DNA from: an uncultured Hyphomicrobiales bacterium
GTDB lineage: Bacteria; Pseudomonadota; Alphaproteobacteria; Rhizobiales; Aestuariivirgaceae
Length of the DNA: 14,127 bases
Assembly: GCA_903930095.1 (NCBI GenBank)
Contig: CAIYXE010000275.1
Location: forward strand, 1 to 14,127
Reading direction: 5' to 3'
In this document: one piece after another, positions 5,257 to 14,127 of the stretch
Numbering within the stretch: position 1 is the first letter of the stretch
Layout of the letters: each line of letters begins with the position of its first letter
The notes under the pieces: model-generated
What the model saw: only the letters and a program-made list of their open reading frames with translations
Told to the model about the DNA's origin: nothing
The model's database searches: none
Position numbers and translations under genes: made by a program

Positions 5257-6597
5257 ATGACACGTATCGACATGAAGAGTGCAAGGGTGGCGGCTGCGGC
5301 CGTGGCTCTGCTGGCGGCCACCGCCATGCCGGCGCTGGCCCAGGAAACGCCCGCCCCCGCTCCTGTAATGGACAAGGGTGACGTCACCTGGTTGATGACC
5401 TCGAGCTTGCTCGTGCTGTTCATGGCACTTCCCGGGCTCGCCCTGTTCTATGGCGGCATGGTCCGCGCCAAGAATATCCTGTCCATCCTCATGCAGTCGG
5501 CCATGATCGTCTCGGTCATGATGGTGGTCTGGGTCTTCTACGGATATTCCTTCGCCTTCGGTGGCAGCGAAAATCCGTTCTTCGGCGGCTTCGGAAAGCT
5601 GTTCCTGAGCGGCGTGACGGTCGATTCGATGTCCGCCACCTTCACCCAGGGGGTGGTCATCCCTGAATATCTCTTCCTCACCTTCCAGATGACCTTCGCG
5701 GCCATCACGCCTGTCCTCATCATCGGCGCCTTCGCCGAGCGCGTGAAGTTCTCGGCGGTGCTGGTCTTCGCGGTGCTGTGGGCTACATTCGTCTACTTCC
5801 CCGTCGCACACATGGTCTGGGATGCCAACGGCTACCTCTTCAAGATGGGCGCCATTGACTTCGCAGGCGGCACCGTCGTGCACATCAACTCCGGCATCGC
5901 CGCGCTGGTCGGCTGCATCATGCTCGGTCAGCGCAAGGGCTATGGCAAGGAGATGATGGCGCCCCACTCGCTGCCCCTCGTTCTCATCGGCGCGTCCATC
6001 CTGTGGGTCGGCTGGTTCGGCTTCAATGTCGGCTCGAACCTCGAGGCCAATGCCGGCGCGACCCTTGCGATGATTAATACCTTCGTCGCACCTGCAGGCG
6101 CCGTCGCCGCATGGGGCCTGATCGAGTTCTTCCATCGCGGAAAGGCCTCGGTCCTGGGTGCTGCCTCCGGCATGATCACGGGCCTCGTCGCCATCACGCC
6201 GGCCTGCGGCACGGTCGGCCCGGTCGGCGCCATCCTGCTCGGAGCCGTCGCCAGCGCCGTCAGCTACTACTTCGTCGCGGTGGTGAAGATGAAGTTCAAC
6301 TATGATGACTCGCTGGACGTGTTCGGAATTCATGGCGTGGGCGGCATCGTCGGTGCGCTGGGCACGGCCGTGCTCAGTGCCGCAGCCTTCGGCGGCGTGA
6401 AGGGTGATGACTACTCGATCGGCGGCCAGTTCGTGATCCAGCTCACCGCGGTGCTCATCACCATCGTCTGGTGCGCGGTTGTCTCCGCCATCCTCTTCAA
6501 GATCGTGGACATGGTGATCGGCCTCAGGGTCAAGCCCGAGGTGGAAACCCAGGGCCTCGACCAGCCAACCCATGGCGAGGTGGCCTACCACTCCTGA
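5257..6597 (+). CDS. amtB: Ammonium transporter AmtB
   Basis: A 446-residue Amt/Mep/Rh-family channel that moves ammonium across the inner membrane. A cleavable signal peptide is likely (residues 1-29, ending PALAQE), followed by a short proline-rich linker and 11 expected membrane segments. By alignment with E. coli AmtB the key residues are present: phenylalanine gate F147 and F256, recruitment-site W188 and S260, structural aspartate D201, and the twin pore histidines H209 (TVVHIN) and H359 (FGIHGVGG). The ATG at 5257 is preceded by AGGGAAA; a second ATG at 5272 would give a shorter signal peptide. It is cotranscribed with glnK, whose product gates it, and is followed by a strong terminator. 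Confidence 0.97.
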   Translation: MTRIDMKSARVAAAAVALLAATAMPALAQETPAPAPVMDKGDVTWLMTSSLLVLFMALPGLALFYGGMVRAKNILSILMQSAMIVSVMMVVWVFYGYSFAFGGSENPFFGGFGKLFLSGVTVDSMSATFTQGVVIPEYLFLTFQMTFAAITPVLIIGAFAERVKFSAVLVFAVLWATFVYFPVAHMVWDANGYLFKMGAIDFAGGTVVHINSGIAALVGCIMLGQRKGYGKEMMAPHSLPLVLIGASILWVGWFGFNVGSNLEANAGATLAMINTFVAPAGAVAAWGLIEFFHRGKASVLGAASGMITGLVAITPACGTVGPVGAILLGAVASAVSYYFVAVVKMKFNYDDSLDVFGIHGVGGIVGALGTAVLSAAAFGGVKGDDYSIGGQFVIQLTAVLITIVWCAVVSAILFKIVDMVIGLRVKPEVETQGLDQPTHGEVAYHS

Positions 6598-6621
6598 CGC
6601 AGGCTCAGTTCACAAGACGAG

Positions 6622-6650
6622 GGGCCCGGCCGCAAGCCGGGCCCTTCCGC
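6622..6650 (+). terminator. Rho-independent-type terminator of glnK-amtB
   Basis: GGGCCCGGC (6622-6630) and GCCGGGCCC (6636-6644) form a perfect 9-bp GC stem with a CGCAA loop, followed by a short pyrimidine-rich tail (TTCCGC, then TTT). It begins 24 bases after the amtB stop. Confidence 0.82.
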
Positions 6651-6686
6651 TTTACGGCACCTTAACCACGGCGCGCCAGAATGGCC

Positions 6687-6701
6687 TTAACGATTTGTTA
6701 T
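6687..6701 (+). promoter_or_regulatory. CtrA-like box upstream of ftsK
   Basis: TTAA-N7-TTAT at 6687-6701 differs by one base from the CtrA core TTAA-N7-TTAA. A half site TTAAC lies 25 bases upstream at 6662-6666. CtrA controls many division genes in alphaproteobacteria, which fits ftsK. However, the box is only 30 bases from the preferred ATG, close for an activated promoter. Confidence 0.3.
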
Positions 6702-6731
6702 GCCGGCAGAGCTTGGCCGGCGGAGGCCCGC

Positions 6732-9299
6732 ATGGCGTATCAACCGACCTATGAAACCGACGACAGCGCCGTGCCCGCGGCCCTCAGGATCTTCTTCATG
6801 CGCCGCCTGTCGGAATTTGCAGGGCTCATGCTGTTCCTGGCGCTGATGGCGGGTGGCCTGTCGCTTGCCTCCTGGTCCGTCGATGATCCATCGCTCAATC
6901 ACGCGCTCGACGGCGCGGCCAGGAACTGGCTTGGCTACCCGGGCGCCGTGATCGCTGACGAGTTGATGCAGTTCTTCGGTCTCGGCGTCATCGTCCTTCT
7001 TGCCATTCCCGTCCGCTGGGCGGTCGCTCTTCTCACCCATCAGGGATTCCTGCGTCCCCTCACACGGCTCATCGCGTGGCTCTGCGCGGCCCTTGCCGCC
7101 AGCGCCGCGCTGTCCGCAATCGCCGCGCCTTCGGGCTGGTCGCTGGTTGCGGGCATGGGCGGCAATGCGGGTGACGTGCTGCTGAGCCTGCTGATGATGA
7201 TGCTGGGCTTCGCCCTCTCGGCATCGGCCGCCAAGCTCACGGCAGGGCTGTTCATGTCCGGTGCCTTCCTCTTCTTTGGCCTGCGTGCGCTGGGCATCAC
7301 GGGTGCTGAGGCGGTGGACAAAGCCGCCGCCGCACCCGGCCATGGCCGCAGGCTCGCCCGGGTGACGTTTGGCGGTGTGAAGTCCGCCGGTGCCTATGCC
7401 GCTGACCTGTGGTCACGCTGGCGAGAATTGCGCCGGGCCGAGGCCCAGCTCGATCAGGATGGCGGCGAGGATGACATCATCAGGCGCCTAGCCCCGCAGC
7501 CCCATGGCCAGCCGCGGCGTGGCGCCAGCGCGTCTCAGACCGCCCGCATCGAACCCGTCCTCTCTCCCGGCTTCCGCCGTGCCGCGCCTCCCGTCGCTGA
7601 GCTGCAGGACGAGGAGGCCGCACCTGACGAAACCGAAGGCTACGAAGCCGTGGAAGACGCTGAGGAAGACGAGGCCACGGAAGCGCCTGCCCCGCGCGTG
7701 TCGCGCAGCAACAAGCCTGTGAAACAGGGCAGGCGGCTTCGCAAGGATCTGCAGCCCGGCTTCCCGTTTGCTGCCGCGGACGAATATGAGATGCCGCCAC
7801 TCACCCTGCTGGCGGAGCCCAAGCGCATCGGCAAGCCCGCGGAACTCTCGGATGAGGCCCTGGAACAGAATGCCCGCATGCTTGAGGGCGTGCTCGACGA
7901 TTTCGGTGTGAAGGGCCAGATCCTGAAGGTGCGGCCGGGCCCCGTGGTGACGCTCTACGAACTCGAACCCGCGCCCGGCATCAAGTCCTCCCGCGTCATC
8001 AGCCTGGCTGATGACATTGCGCGCTCGATGAGCGCCATCTCGGCCCGCGTCGCTGTGGTGCAGGGCCGCAACGCCATCGGCATCGAGCTGCCGAACGCCA
8101 AGCGCGAGACCGTCTTCCTGCGCGAGATGCTGGGCTCGGAGGCCTTCGAGAAGTCGAACCTCAACCTGGCGATCGCGCTCGGCAAGAACATCGGCGGCGA
8201 GCCGGTCTTTGCCGATCTCGCGCGCATGCCGCATCTGCTCATCGCCGGCACCACGGGCTCGGGCAAGTCGGTCGGCATCAACACCATGATTCTGTCGCTC
8301 GTCTACCGGCTGCCGCCGGAGCGCTGCAAGCTCATCATGATTGATCCGAAGATGCTGGAATTGTCGGTCTACGAAGGAATTCCGCATCTGCTTGCCCCCG
8401 TCGTCACCGATCCGCGCAAGGCCGTCGTTGCGCTGAAGTGGGCCGTGCGCGAGATGGAGGAGCGCTACCGGAAGATGTCGAAAGTCGGCGTGCGCAACAT
8501 CGACGGCTACAACGCGCGCATGAAGCAGGCGGTCACCAAGGGCGAGCAGATCTCCCGCACCATCCAGACGGGCTTCGATCCGGACACGGGCGAGCCCGTG
8601 TTCGAGAAGGAGAGCATGGATCTGGCGTCGATGCCCTACATCGTCGTCATCATCGACGAAATGGCTGATCTCATGATGGTCGCCGGCAAGGACATCGAAG
8701 GCGCCGTGCAGCGCCTCGCCCAGATGGCGCGTGCTGCCGGCATCCATGTCGTGATGGCGACGCAACGGCCCTCGGTCGACGTCATTACCGGCACCATCAA
8801 GGCCAACTTCCCCACGCGCATCTCCTTCCAGGTCACGTCCAAGATCGACAGCCGGACGATCCTTGGCGAGCAGGGTGCCGAACAGCTGCTCGGCCAGGGC
8901 GACATGCTCTTCATGGCAGGCGGTGGCCGCATCTCGCGTCTCCATGCCCCCTTTGTTGCTGACGACGAGGTGGAAAAGATCGTGAGCCATCTCAAGGCGC
9001 AAGGAGCGCCCGAATATGTCGAGGCCGTCACCGAGGAACCGGAGGATGGCGAATACGGCGAGCCCGGCGCCATGGGCGGCGAGGGCGGTGCCTCGGGCGA
9101 TGATCTTTACGACCAGGCGGTTTCCGTGGTGCTGCGTGACAAGAAGGTCTCCACCTCCTATGTGCAGCGCCGCCTGCAGATCGGCTACAACAAGGCCGCC
9201 AGCCTCATCGAGCGGATGGAGAAGGAGGGCCTGATTTCGCCCGCCAACGCCACCGGAAAACGGGAAATTCTGGTCCCAGGCGACAGCGCGAGGGTCTGA
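6732..9299 (+). CDS. ftsK: DNA translocase FtsK
   Basis: An 855-residue septal DNA translocase that pumps chromosome ends apart and activates XerCD/dif recombination at division. The N-terminus has several membrane segments within residues 20-205. A charged acidic linker follows (about 215-350), including the DEEAAPDE and EDAEEDEA runs. The motor carries Walker A GTTGSGKS (506-513) and Walker [13 protein letters not shown] (D642, E643). The C-terminal gamma winged helix (about 795-850), with [25 protein letters not shown] and MEKEGLIS, would read KOPS sequences and contact XerD. I prefer the ATG at 6732, preceded by GGAGG at 6722-6726; an in-frame ATG at 6681 has no such site. The linker is shorter than in E. 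coli FtsK, as is usual in this group. ftsK-lolA-xthA order recurs in Hyphomicrobiales. Confidence 0.96.
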   Translation: MAYQPTYETDDSAVPAALRIFFMRRLSEFAGLMLFLALMAGGLSLASWSVDDPSLNHALDGAARNWLGYPGAVIADELMQFFGLGVIVLLAIPVRWAVALLTHQGFLRPLTRLIAWLCAALAASAALSAIAAPSGWSLVAGMGGNAGDVLLSLLMMMLGFALSASAAKLTAGLFMSGAFLFFGLRALGITGAEAVDKAAAAPGHGRRLARVTFGGVKSAGAYAADLWSRWRELRRAEAQLDQDGGEDDIIRRLAPQPHGQPRRGASASQTARIEPVLSPGFRRAAPPVAELQDEEAAPDETEGYEAVEDAEEDEATEAPAPRVSRSNKPVKQGRRLRKDLQPGFPFAAADEYEMPPLTLLAEPKRIGKPAELSDEALEQNARMLEGVLDDFGVKGQILKVRPGPVVTLYELEPAPGIKSSRVISLADDIARSMSAISARVAVVQGRNAIGIELPNAKRETVFLREMLGSEAFEKSNLNLAIALGKNIGGEPVFADLARMPHLLIAGTTGSGKSVGINTMILSLVYRLPPERCKLIMIDPKMLELSVYEGIPHLLAPVVTDPRKAVVALKWAVREMEERYRKMSKVGVRNIDGYNARMKQAVTKGEQISRTIQTGFDPDTGEPVFEKESMDLASMPYIVVIIDEMADLMMVAGKDIEGAVQRLAQMARAAGIHVVMATQRPSVDVITGTIKANFPTRISFQVTSKIDSRTILGEQGAEQLLGQGDMLFMAGGGRISRLHAPFVADDEVEKIVSHLKAQGAPEYVEAVTEEPEDGEYGEPGAMGGEGGASGDDLYDQAVSVVLRDKKVSTSYVQRRLQIGYNKAASLIERMEKEGLISPANATGKREILVPGDSARV

Positions 9300-9405
9300 A
9301 ACGCTTTTCATAGCTGCGGCTGCCTCAAAATCGGCCCGTTCTTGCGGATAACGCTCCCATCACCTACAAGGCCTGGGCCGAAGCCCCGATTCCGGAAAGA
9401 TCAGG

Positions 9406-10047
9406 ATGACCAGCTACCACCCGTTCTCACGCCGTGCCTTCCTGGGACTAGCACTTGCAGCCCTCGCGCTCATACCCTCCGCTCCGGCCGTCGCCCTGTC
9501 GCTCAGTTCCGAGCAGGAGCAGGCCATCAACGGCGTGTCCGACTATTTGAACAGCTTCCAGACCATGCAGGGCGAGTTCACGCAGATCAGCCCCAAGGGC
9601 AATTTGTCGCGCGGCGTGTTCTATATCTCGAAGCCGGGCAAGATGCGCTTTGAATATGCCCCGCCCAACCCCTTTCTCATCGTGTCGGACGGCAAGTGGC
9701 TGACCGTCAAGAACGTCAAGAAGGAGAAGGGCGACCAGTTTCCCCTGTCACAGACACCGCTCCGGCTCGTGCTGTCAAACAAGGTCGACATCCTGAAAGA
9801 CACGAAGATCCTGGACTTCCAGGAGCAGGACGGGATCCTCTCCGTCACCCTCGAAGACAAGAAGAACACGCTGGGCTCGGGCCAGCTCACCCTCGTCTTT
9901 GACCAGACCCGCCAGGCGCTCCAGCAGTGGGTGGTCATCGACGGCAAGGGCCGCCGCACCACCGTCACCCTCGAGAATGCCGTGGCGGGTGTTGATGCGG
10001 ACCCCCAGCTCTTCGTTGTGAAGATCAATCGCAAGACCAAGGACTGA
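9406..10047 (+). CDS. lolA: Outer-membrane lipoprotein carrier protein LolA
   Basis: A 213-residue periplasmic chaperone that carries lipoproteins from the LolCDE exporter to the outer membrane. The body shows the LolA pattern: YLNSFQTMQGEFTQ, then GVFYISKPGKMRFEY, PNPFLIVSDGKWL and the later QWVVIDGKGRRTTVTLEN. The signal peptide contains SRRAFLGLAL (8-17), a good twin-arginine motif, followed by a hydrophobic stretch and likely cleavage after PAVA near residue 30. Export by Tat rather than Sec is therefore possible. It follows ftsK by 106 bases and precedes xthA by 37. The intervening 9300-9405 shows no clear hairpin or promoter. Confidence 0.92.
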   Translation: MTSYHPFSRRAFLGLALAALALIPSAPAVALSLSSEQEQAINGVSDYLNSFQTMQGEFTQISPKGNLSRGVFYISKPGKMRFEYAPPNPFLIVSDGKWLTVKNVKKEKGDQFPLSQTPLRLVLSNKVDILKDTKILDFQEQDGILSVTLEDKKNTLGSGQLTLVFDQTRQALQQWVVIDGKGRRTTVTLENAVAGVDADPQLFVVKINRKTKD

Positions 10048-10084
10048 CGCTGACCGCCCTTGCCAGACCGGACGGCCGGAGGCT

Positions 10085-10906
10085 ATGGCTCGCGTCATGA
10101 GCCTTTCGGTCGTCACCTGGAACATCAATTCCGTCCGCCTCAGGATCGGGCTGGTCACCAAGCTTCTCGAGCACTGGCAGCCTGACGTGCTCTGCCTGCA
10201 GGAGACGAAATGTCCGCAGGGTCAATTTCCATCGGGGCCCATCCGCGCCCTGGGCTATGAGCACATCGCCGAGTTCGGCCAGAAGGGCTATCACGGCGTT
10301 GCCATTGTCGCGAAGCAGCCATTCCTTGCGCAGTCGACGAAGCCCTTCTGCGGTAAGGATGATTGCCGCCACATCTCGGTCACGGTCGCTGCGAAGAAGA
10401 AGCCCGTCACCATCCATAACCTCTATGTGCCCGCAGGCGGCGACGAGCCTGACCCCGCGATCAACGAAAAGTTCGCCCACAAGCTCCAGTTCATCGAGGA
10501 GCTCGACGAATGGTTCGGCAATGACTGCGTTCCCGATGGCCACGAGGCGATCGTGGTGGGTGATCTCAACATCGCGCCGCTGGAGCATGACGTGTGGTCC
10601 CACAAGGACCTGCTGAAGGTCGTCAGCCACACGCCGGTCGAGACGCAGGGCCTACTCCGCATCCAGAAGACCGGCGGCTGGGTCGATCTCATGCGGCAGC
10701 ATGTGCCGCCGGAGCAGAAACTCTATACCTGGTGGAGCTACCGCGCGCGCGACTGGGAGCTGAGTAACCGCGGCCGCCGCCTCGACCATATCTGGTCCAC
10801 GCCGGGTCTGGCACCCAAGTGCAAGGATATCGAGGTCCTGAAAGCGGCCCGGGGCTGGGAACAGCCGTCCGACCACGTGCCGGTCATCGCCCGGTTTGCC
10901 CTATAG
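10085..10906 (+). CDS. xthA: Exodeoxyribonuclease III / AP endonuclease
   Basis: A 273-residue member of the exonuclease III (EEP) family, which cleaves DNA at abasic sites and trims 3' ends in base excision repair. Active-site elements are in order: WNINS (12-16), the Mg-binding glutamate in QETK (E40), NLYVPAGG (Y114), GDLN (D160, N162), RRLDHI (231-236) and the catalytic PSDH (D263, H264). Start choice is uncertain: GGAGG at 10078-10082 is only two bases from the ATG at 10085 and 17 from the ATG at 10100, and family members usually begin close to the position of the second ATG. The last six bases overlap the stop of the convergent cyclic-nucleotide-binding gene. It is probably cotranscribed with lolA. 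Confidence 0.93.
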   Translation: MARVMSLSVVTWNINSVRLRIGLVTKLLEHWQPDVLCLQETKCPQGQFPSGPIRALGYEHIAEFGQKGYHGVAIVAKQPFLAQSTKPFCGKDDCRHISVTVAAKKKPVTIHNLYVPAGGDEPDPAINEKFAHKLQFIEELDEWFGNDCVPDGHEAIVVGDLNIAPLEHDVWSHKDLLKVVSHTPVETQGLLRIQKTGGWVDLMRQHVPPEQKLYTWWSYRARDWELSNRGRRLDHIWSTPGLAPKCKDIEVLKAARGWEQPSDHVPVIARFAL

Positions 10907-11368
10907 GCTCCGGAAGGAGCGCGCCTTCTGCAACAGCTGGCGCACCCCGTCCAGGTCCTGCACCGAAGTCTCCAGCTTCCGCGCCAGCTTACGCATCACG
11001 GCCGTGCCGAATTCGGGGAACTCCTGCGCCACGCGCAGGAAGAGGTCGCGGTCGATGCGTGCCGTCGAAACGGCCTCCGCGGCCGTCACGGTGATCGAAC
11101 AGGAACTGCCGCCGATCATCGCCACCTCGCCCAGGAGCGCGCCCGGGCCCGCCTCGCCCATGGGTCCCGTTTCCGTGGTCGATATCTCCACCCGTCCGTT
11201 CAGGATGAGATAGGCGGCCTTGCCCGCCTCCCCCTGCACCAGCAGCGTGCGGCCGGCCTCAAAGCTCTCGCGTACAGCGGAAAAGGCCAGAAGCTGCAGA
11301 TGGGCAGCCTCGCACTCCGAAAAGATCGGAATGTTCCGGATTGTTTCCACGTCGGCCCGCACGCTCAT
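10901..11368 (-). CDS. Cyclic nucleotide-binding domain protein (Crp/Fnr-like sensor fold, no DNA-binding domain)
   Basis: A 155-residue protein consisting of one cNMP-binding beta-barrel domain (about 10-125) and a C-terminal helix. The fold is shown by IPIFSECEAAHLQLLAF, LLVQGEAGKAAYLILNGRVEIS and the phosphate-cassette-like GALLGEVAMIGG (76-87). There is no helix-turn-helix, kinase or channel domain. The arginine that normally contacts the cyclic phosphate is replaced by SCS (89-91), so binding of cAMP or cGMP is doubtful. The start has no clear ribosome site. It lies 93 bases downstream of the CenR-like regulator on the same strand, and they may be cotranscribed. Its partner and function are unknown. 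Confidence 0.85.
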   Translation of the reverse strand: MSVRADVETIRNIPIFSECEAAHLQLLAFSAVRESFEAGRTLLVQGEAGKAAYLILNGRVEISTTETGPMGEAGPGALLGEVAMIGGSSCSITVTAAEAVSTARIDRDLFLRVAQEFPEFGTAVMRKLARKLETSVQDLDGVRQLLQKARSFRSL

Positions 11369-11461
11369 TCAGCGCGGCCCCGAAGCCCAGCAGTCGTCCG
11401 CTCCATGCGGCCCCCAAATCACCTGAATGTCCATATCACGGCCCGCGGGGTACCACAAAGC

Positions 11462-12148
11462 TCACGGAACGAGCTTATAGCCGCCGCCCTCCGTGACAAG
11501 AATTTCTGCATGCGAGGGGTCCCGCTCGATCTTCTGGCGCAGCCGGTAGACGTGGGTTTCCAGCGTATGGGTGGTCACCCCGGCATTGTATCCCCAGACG
11601 TCCTGCAGCAACACCTCCCGGCTGACGATCTGCTCGCCCGAGCGCAGCAGGAACTTGATGATCGCAGTTTCCTTTTCGGTCAGGCGGACCTTGCGGTTGT
11701 CGTCCCGCACCAGCATCTTGGCGGACGGCCTGAAGGTGTAGGGACCCACCTTGAACACCGCGTCTTCGCTGTTTTCGTGCTGGCGCAGATGCGCCCGGAT
11801 GCGCGCCAGCAGCACGGCGAAGCGGAACGGCTTGGTCACATAGTCATTGGCGCCGGAGTCGAGGCCGAGAATGGTGTCGGATTCGGAGGATTGGCCCGTC
11901 AGCATGATGACGGGCCCCTTGTAGCCGCCGCGCCGCATCACCTTGCAGGCCTCGCGCCCGTCCATGTCTGGCAGGTTGACGTCGAGAAGCACCAGGTCCG
12001 CATGCTCCGCCTTGACGAGCTTGATGCCGGCAGCAGCATTTGCCGTATCGGTGACGGTGAATTCGTCATGCAGCGAAAACTGCTCCTTCAGCGTGTCCCG
12101 GAGCAGGTCGTCGTCATCGACGATGATGATTTTCTTGGTGCCGCTCAT
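11462..12148 (-). CDS. cenR: OmpR/PhoB-family response regulator, CenR/OtpR-like
   Basis: A 228-residue two-domain regulator. The receiver domain (5-120) has the acidic cluster DDDD (11-14), phospho-acceptor D56 in LLDVNLPDMDG, the switch threonine T84 and the conserved K106 in VTKPF. The C-terminal winged helix (about 130-228) includes RLTEKETAIIKFL, LLQDVWGYN, TTHTLETHVYRLRQKIE and ends GGGYKLVP. The receiver linker FRFAVLLARIRAHLRQHE and the winged-helix tail closely recall CenR of Caulobacter and OtpR of Brucella, which control envelope and cell-cycle genes; that orthology is from memory. No histidine kinase is adjacent, which fits these orphan regulators. AGGAG eight bases before the ATG fixes the start. 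Confidence 0.82.
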   Translation of the reverse strand: MSGTKKIIIVDDDDLLRDTLKEQFSLHDEFTVTDTANAAAGIKLVKAEHADLVLLDVNLPDMDGREACKVMRRGGYKGPVIMLTGQSSESDTILGLDSGANDYVTKPFRFAVLLARIRAHLRQHENSEDAVFKVGPYTFRPSAKMLVRDDNRKVRLTEKETAIIKFLLRSGEQIVSREVLLQDVWGYNAGVTTHTLETHVYRLRQKIERDPSHAEILVTEGGGYKLVP

Positions 12149-12200
12149 CGCAACCGCTCCTGCCCGAAGTCTTTGAAATTCCTTGCCCCGTTGTTGCGGG

Positions 12201-12228
12201 ATGTTAAGCTGATGACTGCTCTTTTCAA
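12201..12228 (-). promoter_or_regulatory. Putative sigma-70 promoter of the cenR-like gene
   Basis: On the minus strand TTGAAA (12228-12223) and TAACAT (12206-12201) lie 16 bases apart, giving a predicted leader of about 45 bases before the ATG at 12148. The -10 matches four of six positions. A small inverted repeat CCCG/CGGG (12187-12190/12197-12200) lies just downstream. Confidence 0.38.
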
Positions 12229-12252
12229 GATCAAATCACAACACACGGCTGC

Positions 12253-14127
<1,875 letters not shown>

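Noticed and set aside
4888-6591. 567-codon open frame on the minus strand opposite glnK-amtB
   Set aside because: Its sequence is rich in His, Asp, Glu and Arg with no domain. It is the antisense image of clearly conserved genes in high-GC DNA.
7488-9311. 607-codon open frame on the minus strand opposite ftsK
   Set aside because: Same shadow effect. FtsK motifs are fully intact on the plus strand, and the antisense product has no recognisable fold.

Overview
This window looks like chromosomal core sequence from an alphaproteobacterium, most likely of the Hyphomicrobiales (Rhizobiales). The evidence is the high GC content, the tRNA-Gly(GCC) with its CCA encoded, a thioredoxin-TPR protein with an intact CGPC site, an orphan OmpR-type regulator resembling CenR/OtpR, and two gene blocks: glnK-amtB and ftsK-lolA-xthA. 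Assignment below order level would be guesswork.

Layout: (1) 1-460 holds no convincing gene. It is about 54% GC (about 49% in 241-460) and is rich in inverted repeats. It lies directly 3' of a minus-strand tRNA-Gly (461-535). (2) 644-1135 encodes a prolyl-tRNA editing protein. (3) 1219-3372 is a tight plus-strand operon: chaperedoxin (cnoX-like), stand-alone LON N-terminal domain protein, Trm112-family protein and DUF971 protein. A sigma-32-like promoter lies just in front of it. (4) A long hairpin separates this operon from a convergent UbiH/COQ6-type FAD hydroxylase (3431-4669, minus). (5) glnK-amtB (4894-6597) lies behind a near-consensus sigma-54 promoter with an exact IHF consensus site, and ends in a strong hairpin. 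(6) ftsK, lolA and xthA follow on the plus strand (6732-10906). (7) A cyclic-nucleotide-binding-like protein and a CenR-like response regulator lie on the minus strand (10901-12148). (8) An L,D-transpeptidase (plus) converges on a YggS-type PLP protein (minus). (9) The 5' end of leuS runs off the right edge.

Functional themes: translation quality control and aminoacylation (prolyl-tRNA editing, tRNA-Gly, leuS, Trm112), proteostasis under stress (cnoX, LON domain), nitrogen sensing and ammonium uptake (glnK, amtB), and envelope and cell-cycle work (ftsK, lolA, L,D-transpeptidase, CenR-like regulator).

Most of the window is ordinary housekeeping sequence, and I see no obviously new multi-gene system. 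The points most worth a second look are the structured non-coding region beside the tRNA, the predicted heat-shock promoter of the chaperedoxin operon, the glnK control region, and two convergent gene pairs that share palindromic stop codons.
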